Assembly (NCBI GenBank): GCA_018336015.1
Contig: JAGXQZ010000054.1
Coordinates: 1-50,437, forward strand
Length of the DNA stretch: 50,437 nucleotides
Direction: 5' to 3'
DNA from: Algoriphagus sp.
GTDB taxonomy: Bacteria > Bacteroidota > Bacteroidia > Cytophagales > Cyclobacteriaceae
Part shown: one piece after another, positions 1-8,529 of the stretch
Layout: every line of letters begins with the position of its first letter
Position numbering within the stretch: position 1 is the first letter of the stretch
Notes under the pieces: generated by a model
What the model saw: only the letters and a program-made list of their open reading frames with translations
Databases searched by the model: none
What the model was told of the DNA's origin: nothing
Position numbers and translations under genes: made by a program

Positions 1-56
1 AGGTGTAAAGTCAGCAATGGCATAGCTGAGCAGTACTAATTGCCCGAAAGCTTACC
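1..56 (+). rRNA. rrl: 23S ribosomal RNA, 3' end only
   Basis: The first bases match the conserved 3' end of bacterial 23S rRNA: the GGTGTAAAG, GAGCAGTACTAAT and GCCCG-AAGCTTA segments are all present. The rest of the gene and the 16S rRNA lie left of the window, so this is the tail of an rrn operon read on the plus strand. The exact 3' end is approximate because maturation is set by pairing with the unseen 5' end. Confidence 0.9.
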
Positions 57-177
57 TACAGGATTGTTACAGTTTCTACCAGATATGTTAAAAAAGGCCT
101 GAAGTTGGAAGACCGAAGACCGAAGAACACAAGATATTAGATGCAGACTGATCACCGATCACTGCATACTTACAAAT
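57..177 (+). other. 23S-5S internal spacer
   Basis: Spacer of about 120 nt between the two rRNA genes. It holds a run of 7-nt units (listed separately) and, at 142-166, a bulged stem in which TGCAG-AC-TGATC pairs with GATCACTGCA around a 3-nt loop. The stem could be an RNase III-type processing structure, which is inference. No tRNA cloverleaf is visible. Confidence 0.5.
101..128 (+). repeat. Array of four 7-nt units (GAAnnnn) in rRNA spacer
   Basis: Four consecutive heptamers read GAAGTTG, GAAGACC, GAAGACC, GAAGAAC. The same periodic GAAnnnn pattern recurs at three other intergenic places in this window (37407-37434, 42831-42858 on the opposite strand, 43672-43699), so it looks like a dispersed repeat family rather than local slippage. 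Function unknown. Confidence 0.65.
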
Positions 178-286
178 TAGGCGGCCTAGCGCAGGGGTCC
201 CACCTCTTCCCATCCCGAACAGAGAAGTTAAGCCCTGCAGCGCCGATGGTACTGGGGTTACTCCCGGGAGAGTAGGTCGCCGCCAC
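178..286 (+). rRNA. rrf: 5S ribosomal RNA
   Basis: Strong match to the bacterial 5S consensus, with the conserved CCCATCCCGAACAG, GAAGTTAAGC and GGGAGAGTAGG blocks. The ends GGCGGC (180-185) and GCCGCC (279-284) form the terminal helix I. It is the last gene of the rrn operon and is followed at once by a terminator. Confidence 0.95.
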
Positions 287-294
287 ATTATTCA

Positions 295-322
295 AAACCC
301 AGCCTCTAAAGCTGGGTTTTTT
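295..322 (+). terminator. rRNA operon terminator
   Basis: A hairpin with arms AAAACCCAGC and GCTGGGTTTT, a 7-nt loop and a downstream T-run ends the rrn operon just after 5S rRNA. It is a typical intrinsic terminator. Confidence 0.85.
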
Positions 323-451
323 CATTTATGCTTTTTGGAATTATTAGTTGGATCTTCTTTTTCGATGCACATCCTCTTTTATTAAGTGTAAATCTGATTT
401 TTATCATATTCTTTGCCTGCATAGGTCAGGCCCTAACTGATTTTCTTGGGA

Positions 452-459
452 TAGTTTTG
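452..459 (+). promoter_or_regulatory. Possible -7 element before the 477 gene
   Basis: TAGTTTTG is an exact match to the Bacteroidota -7 consensus TAnnTTTG and lies 17 nt before the ATG at 477. I see no TTG at the usual -33 spacing, so this is tentative. The remaining 323-451 stretch shows no convincing gene. Confidence 0.3.
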
Positions 460-476
460 AACCATACAATTTTGTC

Positions 477-1103
477 ATGGATCTCAAATCACCCCACGCA
501 TTACGATACGAACTACCTGAGGATGTTCTAAGGGAGTTTTATTCTAAGGAATTGACAGAATCGTTTGATCCGTCTTTACCTCCACCGTCTTATTTTCATG
601 ATGAGGAGAATCCTTCTTTGTTTACCATAGATCTATACAAAACCCTGGAGTGGCTGCATCAACATGATTATCCCAAGCCTCTGGAAAAAGAAGTTTGTCC
701 CATACCTGTTTTACTTTACGTCCCGGAGTTTTCTATTCATCATTTACTTTTTCATTATGATGGTACGCCCAACTCTGCGGACCTAATCAAGAGATTCATC
801 TTCCTTTTTAAAAATCTGATTGGACAAAGCAAAGCGACGATAATCTCGCCTTCTTTTATTCCGAAATCAAAAATCAGAGAAGAGCAAGAAATCATTCAAT
901 TGGTCTCCTCAACTACACGTGAGACCAGCTTTATCAAGTTTAATTTCAATCGTATCGGGGACTTTTGGTCCTATGCAGTCAAACACGATTGCACGCTCTT
1001 GGTGACGACGAAAAATTATCAGGCCGATCTCGCAAAAGTTCTTTTCCATTTCTATAAAGGTAAAATCTGGAGTGAAAAGCTTTCTTTTTACCTCTCGGTG
1101 TAA
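477..1103 (+). CDS. Hypothetical protein upstream of the cbb3 oxidase locus
   Basis: A 208-residue soluble protein with no signal peptide or membrane segment. I do not recognise a firm family. Residues about 70-205 alternate strand-like and helix-like stretches (a PVLLYVPEF segment, then a YDGTPNSADLIKRF segment) in a way loosely reminiscent of universal stress (UspA-like) domains, which often sit beside oxygen-responsive oxidase genes, but no clear ATP-binding motif is present. The ATG at 477 is preceded by a possible -7 promoter element. It lies 73 nt upstream of ccoI on the same strand and may be cotranscribed. Codon use resembles its neighbours, so it is probably a real gene; the role is unknown. 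Confidence 0.6.
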   Translation: MDLKSPHALRYELPEDVLREFYSKELTESFDPSLPPPSYFHDEENPSLFTIDLYKTLEWLHQHDYPKPLEKEVCPIPVLLYVPEFSIHHLLFHYDGTPNSADLIKRFIFLFKNLIGQSKATIISPSFIPKSKIREEQEIIQLVSSTTRETSFIKFNFNRIGDFWSYAVKHDCTLLVTTKNYQADLAKVLFHFYKGKIWSEKLSFYLSV

Positions 1104-1176
1104 GTCATTATTCCCACTGATTTTGATCATGTTCTTAGGACATAACCCCAAGTAATTTTAAAAAAAGTTAGTCACA

Positions 1177-3606
1177 ATGAGTTTAGGAGTCCCTGTCAAA
1201 CTTGAAGAGAAATGCTACCACTGTGGTGAGGACTGTACTCATGACTCATTGGTGTTTGATAAAAAAAGCTTCTGTTGCCAAGGTTGTAAATTGGTTTATG
1301 AGGTTCTCTCTCAAAATGACCTTTGTAATTACTATGCAATTGAATCTGCCCCTGGCAAATCTCAAAAACAGGCCTCAGTAATAAAAAATCGCTTTGACTA
1401 TTTGGATGATGCTGACGTAGTGAATAAGCTTCTCGATTTCAAAAATGATTCCGAGAGCCATGTTACTTTTTATATACCCTTAATCCACTGCGCATCTTGC
1501 ATTTGGCTTTTGGAGAATCTTTTTCAAATCAACACTGCGATTACCGGCAGTAGGGTTGATTTCGTTAAGAAGAAAGTCCAAATCAAATACCTGAATACCA
1601 AGATTTCACTAAAGGAAGTGGTAAGTCTGCTTTCTACTTTGGGTTACGAACCCAAAATCAATCTCGCGGATCTTGACAAAAAAGAAGGTCATTCCATCGA
1701 TCGTAAAACCCTTACCAAACTCGGTGTAGCTGGTTTTTGCTTTGGCAATATGATGCTGTTCAGCATGCCGGAGTATTTTTCAGAGGCCAAGCTCCTTGGT
1801 GAGGGATTCAAAGGACTCTTTGATTACCTCAATGTCGTCCTTTCTCTACCTATCGTTTTTTATGCGGCGAGCGATTACTACGTTTCGGCTTGGAACGCTG
1901 TCCGTCAAAAGAAAATCAACATGGACGTGCCCATTGTATTAGGAATCATTGCTTTTTTCCTTTACTCACTTTGGGAGATTTTCATGCAAGGCAATGCCGG
2001 TTACATGGATAGTTTGGGTGGCCTGTTATTTTTCTTGCTTTTAGGAAAAGTGTACCAGCAGAAAACCTTCGCTACCCTTGAGTTTGATCGTGATTATAAA
2101 GCTTATTTCCCGATAGCCGTTACCAAGTTGGTCAAAGAGCGAGAAGAGGTAATTCCGCTAATCAAGCTTCAAGTCGGTGATGTGATTTTAGTGCGGGATG
2201 AGGAACTGATTCCAGCGGATTCTCTACTTCTCTCCGAAAGGGCACATATCGATTACAGTTTTGTGACCGGGGAAGAATTGCCTGTACCCAAGCAAAAAGG
2301 GGAATTGATCTATGCAGGCGGACGCCAAAAAGGTGATCCGATTTTGCTTACCGTTCAGAAGTCTCCTTCTCAGGGTTACCTGACCGACCTTTGGAACAAT
2401 GATTCTTTTGAAAAGGAAAATAAGCGCTTGCTCGAACCCTTGGCAAACCGAATCAGCGGGGTATTTACCTGGACTGTTTTGACTATTGCGGTAGCTGCTT
2501 TTGTTTATTGGGTAGGGAAAGATATGCCTTTGGCGGTGAAAGCTTTCACCACTGTTTTGATCGTGGCCTGTCCTTGTGCACTTTCCATGTCCACTCCTTT
2601 CACCTTGGGCAATACCCTTCGAATTTTTGGGAAAGGAAAATTTTATCTGAAGAATGCAGCGGTGGTCGAGCGACTTGCCTTGATCGATACGGTGGTTTTT
2701 GACAAAACAGGTACGCTGACCGATCCGGGAAAGGCCAGAATAGATTATTTCGGTGAAGATCTTTCCTCCGAAAGCAAACAGATACTCAAAGCACTCGTCG
2801 AGCGATCTACGCATCCCTTGAGTAATCGGATCAACCTTTGGCTAGAAAATACTCCTTCAATTTCCTTGGAAAATCCTGCGGAAATCAAAGGAAAAGGCTT
2901 GGTGGGAACTTACAAAGGTCAGGAATTCAAATTGGGTTCTGCAGACTTTGTGCAAGCCAAAAATGGGGTAGAAGTGCCCACTGGCAATTTGGTCTATTTC
3001 GCTGTTGAACGTATTGTCCTTGGGTATTTTCATATTCAATCCACTTTGAGAGAAGGGGCTGCTGCTATTGTCAGCCATCTTGGTCAAACCTTGGATTTAC
3101 ATGTACTTTCTGGTGACCACGGTCATGAAGAGGAATCATTGTCCAAGGCCTTGAAAGGTGAAGTTTCCTATCATTTCAATCAGAGTCCGGTAGACAAATT
3201 GAACTATCTCAAGTCTTTGAATCAGCAGGGTAAAAATTCGCTCATGATCGGAGACGGGCTCAATGATGCGGGAGCTTTGCAAGAAAGTCAGGTAGGTGTA
3301 GCGATCACCGATCGGGTAAGTCATTTTTCTCCTGCGAGTGATGCCATTTTGGATGCAGATTCATTTGCCAAAATCCCAGCCTTTTTAGCTTTTGCCAGAG
3401 ACAGCCGGAAGATCATCAAAGCCAGTTTCGGGCTGAGCTTCCTCTACAATATAGTGGGTCTTTCATTGGCCGTTCAAGGGCTTTTGAGTCCTGTCCTTTG
3501 CGCGATTCTGATGCCTGTGAGTAGTATTTCAGTGGTCATCTTTACCACACTAGTTACCAATTTCATGGGTGTCCGGAAGGGGCTCATTCACTTAAATAAA
3601 GCCTAA
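1177..3606 (+). CDS. ccoI: CcoI/FixI-type copper-exporting P1B ATPase
   Basis: An 809-residue heavy-metal P-type ATPase of the inner membrane. CcoI/FixI transporters supply copper for the cbb3 oxidase. In order: a cysteine-rich N-terminal metal-binding domain (CYHCGEDC at 13-20, FCCQGC near 32-37), an HMA domain with HCASC (104-108), membrane segments, the TGEE actuator motif (364-367), the intramembrane CPC copper site (465-467), the phosphorylated aspartate in DKTGT (509-513), the HP motif (547-548) and GDGLND (693-698). All catalytic motifs are intact. The start is an ATG about 70 nt after the preceding gene. ccoS follows after 1 nt, which with the N-terminal cysteine domain makes CcoI more likely than a generic CopA. 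Confidence 0.93.
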   Translation: MSLGVPVKLEEKCYHCGEDCTHDSLVFDKKSFCCQGCKLVYEVLSQNDLCNYYAIESAPGKSQKQASVIKNRFDYLDDADVVNKLLDFKNDSESHVTFYIPLIHCASCIWLLENLFQINTAITGSRVDFVKKKVQIKYLNTKISLKEVVSLLSTLGYEPKINLADLDKKEGHSIDRKTLTKLGVAGFCFGNMMLFSMPEYFSEAKLLGEGFKGLFDYLNVVLSLPIVFYAASDYYVSAWNAVRQKKINMDVPIVLGIIAFFLYSLWEIFMQGNAGYMDSLGGLLFFLLLGKVYQQKTFATLEFDRDYKAYFPIAVTKLVKEREEVIPLIKLQVGDVILVRDEELIPADSLLLSERAHIDYSFVTGEELPVPKQKGELIYAGGRQKGDPILLTVQKSPSQGYLTDLWNNDSFEKENKRLLEPLANRISGVFTWTVLTIAVAAFVYWVGKDMPLAVKAFTTVLIVACPCALSMSTPFTLGNTLRIFGKGKFYLKNAAVVERLALIDTVVFDKTGTLTDPGKARIDYFGEDLSSESKQILKALVERSTHPLSNRINLWLENTPSISLENPAEIKGKGLVGTYKGQEFKLGSADFVQAKNGVEVPTGNLVYFAVERIVLGYFHIQSTLREGAAAIVSHLGQTLDLHVLSGDHGHEEESLSKALKGEVSYHFNQSPVDKLNYLKSLNQQGKNSLMIGDGLNDAGALQESQVGVAITDRVSHFSPASDAILDADSFAKIPAFLAFARDSRKIIKASFGLSFLYNIVGLSLAVQGLLSPVLCAILMPVSSISVVIFTTLVTNFMGVRKGLIHLNKA

Positions 3607-3607
3607 T

Positions 3608-3796
3608 ATGGAAGTCATCTTTGTCTTGATTGCTGTCAGTTTGGTTTTGGCCGTCACGTTCTTGGTCTTGTTTTTCAGGGCAATGAAGGATGGTCAATTC
3701 GACGATAGCTACACGCCCTCCGTCCGCATTTTATTCGAAAACCAGCCTAAAAAAATAATTAAAGATCAACCTAAAAAATCCAAGTCCTATGAATGA
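3608..3796 (+). CDS. ccoS: CcoS, cbb3 oxidase maturation protein
   Basis: A 62-residue protein with one N-terminal membrane helix followed by the FFRAMKDGQFDD-type segment typical of CcoS (FixS). CcoS is needed for cofactor insertion into the catalytic subunit. It starts 1 nt after ccoI and its last 8 nt overlap the start of ccoNO, so the three are translationally linked. The lysine-rich tail after residue 48 is ordinary for the family. Confidence 0.92.
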   Translation: MEVIFVLIAVSLVLAVTFLVLFFRAMKDGQFDDSYTPSVRILFENQPKKIIKDQPKKSKSYE

Positions 3797-5921
3797 TGCT
3801 ACTTTGGAAAGGTTCCATTACGACAATAAGATTGTCAAGTTCTTTGGAGCCGCCACTATTATCTGGGGCCTTGTCGGGATGTTGGTCGGCTTGATTGCCG
3901 CTCTCCAACTATTCTGGCCTGAGGCAAACATGGGTAATCCCTATACCACTTTTGGTAGGATTCGCCCACTGCATACCAACGCGGTCATTTTCGCCTTCGT
4001 CGGTAATGCTATTTTCGCAGGGGTCTATTACTCCATGCCTAGATTGCTCAAAACGCCGATGTGGAACACAGCCCTCAGCTGGTTTCATTTCTGGGGTTGG
4101 CAATTGATCATTCTTTCTGCTGCCTTGACCTTGCCATTGGGTATCACCACTTCCAAAGAATATGCGGAATTGGAGTGGCCTATCGACATTGCGATTGCGC
4201 TGGTTTGGGTGGCTTTTGGAGCAAACATGATCGGTACCCTGATCAAGCGCCGTGAGCGACACATGTATGTAGCGATTTGGTTTTACCTGGGATCGTTTGT
4301 GACGGTAGCGATCTTGCACATTTTCAATTCATTGGAGCTTCCCGTTTCTTTCTTTAAAAGCTACTCTGCTTATGCCGGGGTGCAGGATGCCTTGGTACAG
4401 TGGTGGTATGGACACAATGCGGTTGCATTTTTCCTCACAACTCCATTCTTGGGTCTGATGTATTATTTCCTTCCCAAAGCGGCCAATCGTCCGGTTTATT
4501 CTTATAAGCTTTCGATCGTCCACTTCTGGTCGTTGATTTTCATCTACATGTGGGCAGGTCCACACCACTTGCTTTACACCGCTCTTCCTGAGTGGGCGCA
4601 AGTATTGGGTACTATCTTCTCCGTCATGTTGATTGCTCCATCTTGGGGTGGTATGGTGAATGGTCTTTTGACCCTGAGAGGTGCTTGGGATAAAGTCCGT
4701 CAGGAGCCCGTGTTGAAATTCATGGTAGTGGCAGTGACCGCATATGGTATGGCGACTTTCGAAGGCCCAATGCTATCTCTGAAAAATGTCAACGCGATCG
4801 CCCACTATACTGACTGGATCGTGGGTCACGTGCACATTGGTGGTTTGGGTTGGAATGGTTTCTTGACTTTCGGTATCCTGTACTGGATGTGGCCAAGACT
4901 TTTCAAAACCAGCATTTACTCCACCAAATTGGCCAATACACACTTCTGGCTAGGTACTTTGGGTATCATCTTCTATGCCCTTCCGCTTTATGTGTCAGGT
5001 TTGACTCAGTTTTTGATGCTGAAAGAATTCAACGAGGCAGGTCGATTGGCTTATCCTAACTTCTTGGAGACTGTGATTCAGATTGTGCCGATGTACATGT
5101 TGAGAGCAGTAGGTGGCGTCCTGTACTTGACTGGTGCAGTTATCATGGCTTACAACATGTGGATGACTGCCAAGCAAGGAAGCTTCCAAGCTACCGAAGA
5201 AGATCAAGCTCCAGCTTTGGCTAGAGCCTATAATCCTTCGGGTGAATTCTGGCACAGAGCATGGGAAAGAAAGCCTGTCTTCTTCACCATTTTGGCAACT
5301 ATTGCAGTAGCTATAGGTGGGGTAGTGGAGATTATTCCAACCATGTTGGTGAAATCCAATATTCCAACAATCAGTTCTGTACAGCCATACACTCCTCTGG
5401 AGTTGGAAGGCAGAGACCTGTACATTGCCAATGGCTGTGTGGGCTGTCACTCACAGATGATCAGACCTTTCAGATCCGAAACAGAACGCTATGGAGAGTA
5501 TTCCAAAGCTGGAGAGTTTGTCTATGATCGTCCATTCCTCTGGGGATCCAAGCGTACAGGGCCAGATTTGCATCGGGTAGGAGGCAAGTATCCGGATAGC
5601 TGGCATTACCATCACATGGTTGATCCTTCTTCCATGTCTCCAGGCTCATTGATGCCTCCATATCCTTGGATGACTACCAATGAATTGGATATCACAGATC
5701 TTCCAGCCAAAATCAGAACACTCCAAAAATTGGGTGTGCCTTATCCGGAAGGATTTGATGCGAAGGCCACTGCAGATTATGAAGCTCAAGCGGCCAAAGT
5801 GGTGGCAAACCTGAAAGATGCAGGTGTGGAAGTAGCTCCTAATACCGAGATCGTAGCCTTGATTGCTTATCTGCAAAGACTTGGTACCGATATCAAGAAA
5901 ACTTCAGCTTCAACCAAATAA
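3789..5921 (+). CDS. ccoNO: Fused cbb3 cytochrome oxidase subunits I and II (CcoN-CcoO)
   Basis: A 710-residue fusion of the catalytic haem-copper subunit CcoN (about residues 1-480) and the membrane-anchored cytochrome c subunit CcoO (about 500-710). The CcoN part carries the histidines that bind haem and CuB (PLHTN near 61, WYGHNAV near 208, GPHH near 259, VGHVHIGG near 345) within about twelve membrane helices. The CcoO part has one membrane anchor near 508-530 and one haem-binding CVGCH (550-554), then the SQMIRPF and RTGPDLHRVGG segments with MPPYPWM. Separate ccoN and ccoO genes are usual in Proteobacteria; the fusion is a recognised Bacteroidota arrangement. It reduces oxygen to water with high affinity and pumps protons. 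Confidence 0.96.
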   Translation: MNDATLERFHYDNKIVKFFGAATIIWGLVGMLVGLIAALQLFWPEANMGNPYTTFGRIRPLHTNAVIFAFVGNAIFAGVYYSMPRLLKTPMWNTALSWFHFWGWQLIILSAALTLPLGITTSKEYAELEWPIDIAIALVWVAFGANMIGTLIKRRERHMYVAIWFYLGSFVTVAILHIFNSLELPVSFFKSYSAYAGVQDALVQWWYGHNAVAFFLTTPFLGLMYYFLPKAANRPVYSYKLSIVHFWSLIFIYMWAGPHHLLYTALPEWAQVLGTIFSVMLIAPSWGGMVNGLLTLRGAWDKVRQEPVLKFMVVAVTAYGMATFEGPMLSLKNVNAIAHYTDWIVGHVHIGGLGWNGFLTFGILYWMWPRLFKTSIYSTKLANTHFWLGTLGIIFYALPLYVSGLTQFLMLKEFNEAGRLAYPNFLETVIQIVPMYMLRAVGGVLYLTGAVIMAYNMWMTAKQGSFQATEEDQAPALARAYNPSGEFWHRAWERKPVFFTILATIAVAIGGVVEIIPTMLVKSNIPTISSVQPYTPLELEGRDLYIANGCVGCHSQMIRPFRSETERYGEYSKAGEFVYDRPFLWGSKRTGPDLHRVGGKYPDSWHYHHMVDPSSMSPGSLMPPYPWMTTNELDITDLPAKIRTLQKLGVPYPEGFDAKATADYEAQAAKVVANLKDAGVEVAPNTEIVALIAYLQRLGTDIKKTSASTK

Positions 5922-5933
5922 ATCTTAGAAGTC

Positions 5934-6116
5934 ATGTATAAGGAAATTCTCCGTTCGATCGAAAACATAGAGATCTATCCAATCATCTCGCTGCTGATTT
6001 TCGTGACCTTCTTTGTAGGAATGTTTATTTGGGTAGTTCGCGTGCCAAAAAGCTACGTGGACCATATGGAAACTCTCCCAATGGATGAAAATGAATCAAC
6101 CCCTTTAAAGCCATGA
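5934..6116 (+). CDS. ccoQ: CcoQ-like small membrane subunit
   Basis: A 60-residue protein with one membrane helix (about 17-36) and a short acidic cytoplasmic tail, lying between ccoNO and ccoP as CcoQ does. In other bacteria CcoQ stabilises the oxidase complex. Sequence conservation in this family is low, so the call rests mainly on position, size and topology. Its last codon overlaps the ccoP start by 4 nt (ATGA). Confidence 0.75.
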   Translation: MYKEILRSIENIEIYPIISLLIFVTFFVGMFIWVVRVPKSYVDHMETLPMDENESTPLKP

Positions 6117-7045
6117 AAAAGTTATTTTCAATACTCACACTAATGGGCGGGTTGGCCATTCCAGCTTTAGCCCAAACCGAAGAATCCAATTGGTATACCA
6201 CGTTGAGTGCTATGGATTCCAGCCAACTGACACTGCTCATCATCCTTGGAGTGGTGTTGGTGGTTATTGTTCTCTTGCTTATCCTGATGGTTTACTTGAT
6301 GTCTTTTATGGCTGCGGTATTCAAAAAGGAAAATCCTGCTTTGGCCAATGAGCCTTCTTGGTGGGATAGCTTCAAGGAGCGTTTCGTTACAGGAAAGCTG
6401 GATGCTGTAGGCGGTAAAGAAGAAAAAGCCAAAATGATGGCTGATCACTCCTATGATGGTATTACTGAGTTGGACAACTTCATGCCCCCCTGGTTGCAGT
6501 GGGTTTTTATTGGAACCATTGGTTTTGCAGTGATCTATTTTGTGGATTACACGGTATTGGGTACCGGACTCACAGGCGAAGAAGAGTATCAGGAAGAGCT
6601 CCGACTTGAGGCAGTTGCAGCTGAGGGAAGAAAAGCGTCAATGCTCGCAGGTATTGATGAGACCACAGTAGTATTTGACGAAGCAGCGGAATCGCTTTCA
6701 TCGGGAAAGACCATTTTCGAATCCAACTGTGCGGCTTGCCATGCAGCAGATGGAGGAGGTGGTGTTGGGCCAAATCTAACAGATGAATATTGGATACATG
6801 GAGGTTCTATCCAGGATGTATTCAAAGTTGTAAAGTATGGTGTGGTAGAAAAAGGGATGATTCCTTGGCAAGATCAGCTCAGTCCTGAGCAAATGCAGCA
6901 AGTATCCTCCTTTATTCTTTCGCTAAAAGGTACTTCTCCTGCTACGCCCAAAGCACCTCAGGGTGAATTGTATTCCACAACCCCTGCACCTGCCGAAGCT
7001 GCTCCTGTGACAGATAGCACAGCGGTAGTTGCTACGATCGAGTAA
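6113..7045 (+). CDS. ccoP: cbb3 oxidase cytochrome c subunit III (CcoP), single haem
   Basis: A 310-residue electron-entry subunit. An N-terminal hydrophobic segment (about 1-20, possibly a signal sequence) is followed by a helix near 42-65, a FixP_N-like membrane segment near 127-150 that starts with the PPWLQW motif, and one cytochrome c domain with CAACH (206-210) and a distal methionine in GMIPW. Proteobacterial CcoP normally carries two haems; only one CXXCH is present here. The proline/alanine-rich tail after residue 280 is low complexity. A strong hairpin follows the stop. Confidence 0.93.
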   Translation: MKKLFSILTLMGGLAIPALAQTEESNWYTTLSAMDSSQLTLLIILGVVLVVIVLLLILMVYLMSFMAAVFKKENPALANEPSWWDSFKERFVTGKLDAVGGKEEKAKMMADHSYDGITELDNFMPPWLQWVFIGTIGFAVIYFVDYTVLGTGLTGEEEYQEELRLEAVAAEGRKASMLAGIDETTVVFDEAAESLSSGKTIFESNCAACHAADGGGGVGPNLTDEYWIHGGSIQDVFKVVKYGVVEKGMIPWQDQLSPEQMQQVSSFILSLKGTSPATPKAPQGELYSTTPAPAEAAPVTDSTAVVATIE

Positions 7046-7050
7046 ATTTA

Positions 7051-7078
7051 AAAAGCCGGGAGATACACTCCCGGCTTT
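7051..7078 (+). terminator. Hairpin between ccoP and ccoG
   Basis: Arms AAGCCGGGAG and CTCCCGGCTT around a 5-nt loop make a very stable stem, followed by only a short T/A run. It may terminate part of the transcription or stabilise the 3' end of the oxidase mRNA relative to the assembly genes ccoG onward. Confidence 0.7.
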
Positions 7079-7093
7079 AACCTCAGCCTTTCC

Positions 7094-8518
7094 ATGGCAA
7101 AGAAAAATATCAATCCCAATCTTAATCCTGAGTCTTTCCGAGACGCATTGGCCTCTGTCCGTGAGGATGGAAAACGAAATTGGGTCTATCCCAAGAAGGT
7201 CAAAGGCTTTTTTTATAACTACCGCACTTACCTCTCTTGGTTATTGCTGGCAATTCTTTTTGCAGGGCCATTCATCAAAGTAGATGGCAGGCCTTACATG
7301 CTCTTCAATATTTTTGAGAGGAAATTCATCATTTTCGGAGCAGCCTTTTGGCCTCAGGATACGCACCTATTGATTTTTCTATTACTCATTTTCTTTGTTT
7401 TTGTCATTCTCTTTACGGTGGTTTTTGGGAGGGTTTGGTGTGGTTGGGCCTGTCCTCAAACACTCTTTATGGAAATGGTATTTCGAAAAATCGAATACCT
7501 GATCGAGGGTGATGCGAATCAACAGCGAACACTCAATGAAGGTCCTTGGACAGCTGAGAAAATCTGGAAAAAAGGGCTAAAGATCTCTGTTTTTGGATTG
7601 GTCTCTCTGCTTATAGGTCATCTGGTGATGGCATATTTGATTGGGATCGACCAAGTGATTCAAATTGTCACCCAGCCTCCCACTGCTCATTTGGCTGGAT
7701 TTATTGGTTTGGTTGCTTTTTCGGGCATTTTCATGTTTGTGTTCTCTTGGTTTAGAGAGCAGGCTTGTATTGTGGTGTGTCCCTATGGTCGTCTTCAAGG
7801 AGTGCTTTTGGATGACAACAGTATCAATGTGATGTACGACTATGTGAGAGGCGAACCAAGAAGTCCGATCCGTAAGCAGGCTACTGAAGTTGCTCCAAAA
7901 GGGGATTGTGTGGATTGTGGACTGTGCGTGCAGGTTTGTCCTACAGGAATTGATATCCGAAACGGGACTCAAATGGAATGTGTGAACTGTACTGCCTGCA
8001 TCGATGCCTGTGATGAGGTCATGGTTAAGGTGGACCGTCCGACAGGTCTGATTCGGTACGCTTCCGAAAACAGCATCAAGCAAGGTTTTCAGAAATTATT
8101 CACCGGACGAGTAAAGGGCTACACCTTTGTTTTGATGCTACTGGTAGCCGCATTTGTCAGTCTGATTGCTACTCGGGAGGATTTGGAAGGGACCATCACC
8201 CGTTTCCCGGGTATGACCTATCAGGCCAGACCTGATGGTAAAGTGTCTAACTTGTATAATATCACGTTGATCAATAAGACCTTTGAACCGCAAAGTGTAA
8301 CTATCGTTTCGATGGCTGATGGGATGAATGTGGAAATCGTGGGCGATACCAATTGGGTAATCGAACCACAGACTAAGTTTGAGGGGCGATTCTTTCTGGT
8401 AAAAGAACAAACCGATGTAAAGGTGCCTCAGGAGAAAGTCCACTTGGTGCTTTCTGCCGAAGGAGTAGAATTTGACGATATTGAAACCAACTTTATGGCA
8501 CCCGTGGGTGGCAAATAA
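7094..8518 (+). CDS. ccoG: CcoG, cytochrome c oxidase accessory protein
   Basis: A 474-residue polyferredoxin-like membrane protein (RdxA/FixG family), known from other bacteria as a copper reductase in cbb3 assembly. Membrane helices lie near 47-65, 90-112, 165-185, 202-222 and 340-358. CGWACP (C116, C120) and a VCPYGR motif lie in the membrane part. Two [4Fe-4S] cluster motifs begin at C272 (CVDCGLCVQVCP) and recur downstream (CVNCTACIDAC). The C-terminal 110 residues form the periplasmic Ig-like FixG_C domain. It follows ccoP after a hairpin and precedes the fixH-like gene by 11 nt. Confidence 0.94.
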   Translation: MAKKNINPNLNPESFRDALASVREDGKRNWVYPKKVKGFFYNYRTYLSWLLLAILFAGPFIKVDGRPYMLFNIFERKFIIFGAAFWPQDTHLLIFLLLIFFVFVILFTVVFGRVWCGWACPQTLFMEMVFRKIEYLIEGDANQQRTLNEGPWTAEKIWKKGLKISVFGLVSLLIGHLVMAYLIGIDQVIQIVTQPPTAHLAGFIGLVAFSGIFMFVFSWFREQACIVVCPYGRLQGVLLDDNSINVMYDYVRGEPRSPIRKQATEVAPKGDCVDCGLCVQVCPTGIDIRNGTQMECVNCTACIDACDEVMVKVDRPTGLIRYASENSIKQGFQKLFTGRVKGYTFVLMLLVAAFVSLIATREDLEGTITRFPGMTYQARPDGKVSNLYNITLINKTFEPQSVTIVSMADGMNVEIVGDTNWVIEPQTKFEGRFFLVKEQTDVKVPQEKVHLVLSAEGVEFDDIETNFMAPVGGK

Positions 8519-8529
8519 ACCGAGAAACT

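Noticed and set aside
57..177. tRNA in the 23S-5S spacer
   Set aside because: No T-loop GTTCGA-like sequence or acceptor stem can be drawn; only a short bulged stem is found.
328..531. 67-codon hydrophobic frame after the rRNA terminator
   Set aside because: It overlaps the better 477 gene in another frame, has no ribosome-binding site and looks like chance in AT-rich DNA.
1103..1176. Possible FNR site (TTGATCATG) before ccoI
   Set aside because: Only one half of the TTGAT-N4-ATCAA consensus is present; the second half is missing.
2224..2814. 196-codon frame on the minus strand inside ccoI
   Set aside because: It lies wholly within an intact, motif-complete ATPase gene; its translation is rich in rare residue runs and resembles no family.
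4995..5450. 151-codon minus-strand frame inside ccoNO
   Set aside because: Shadow of a highly conserved fused oxidase gene; no family resemblance.
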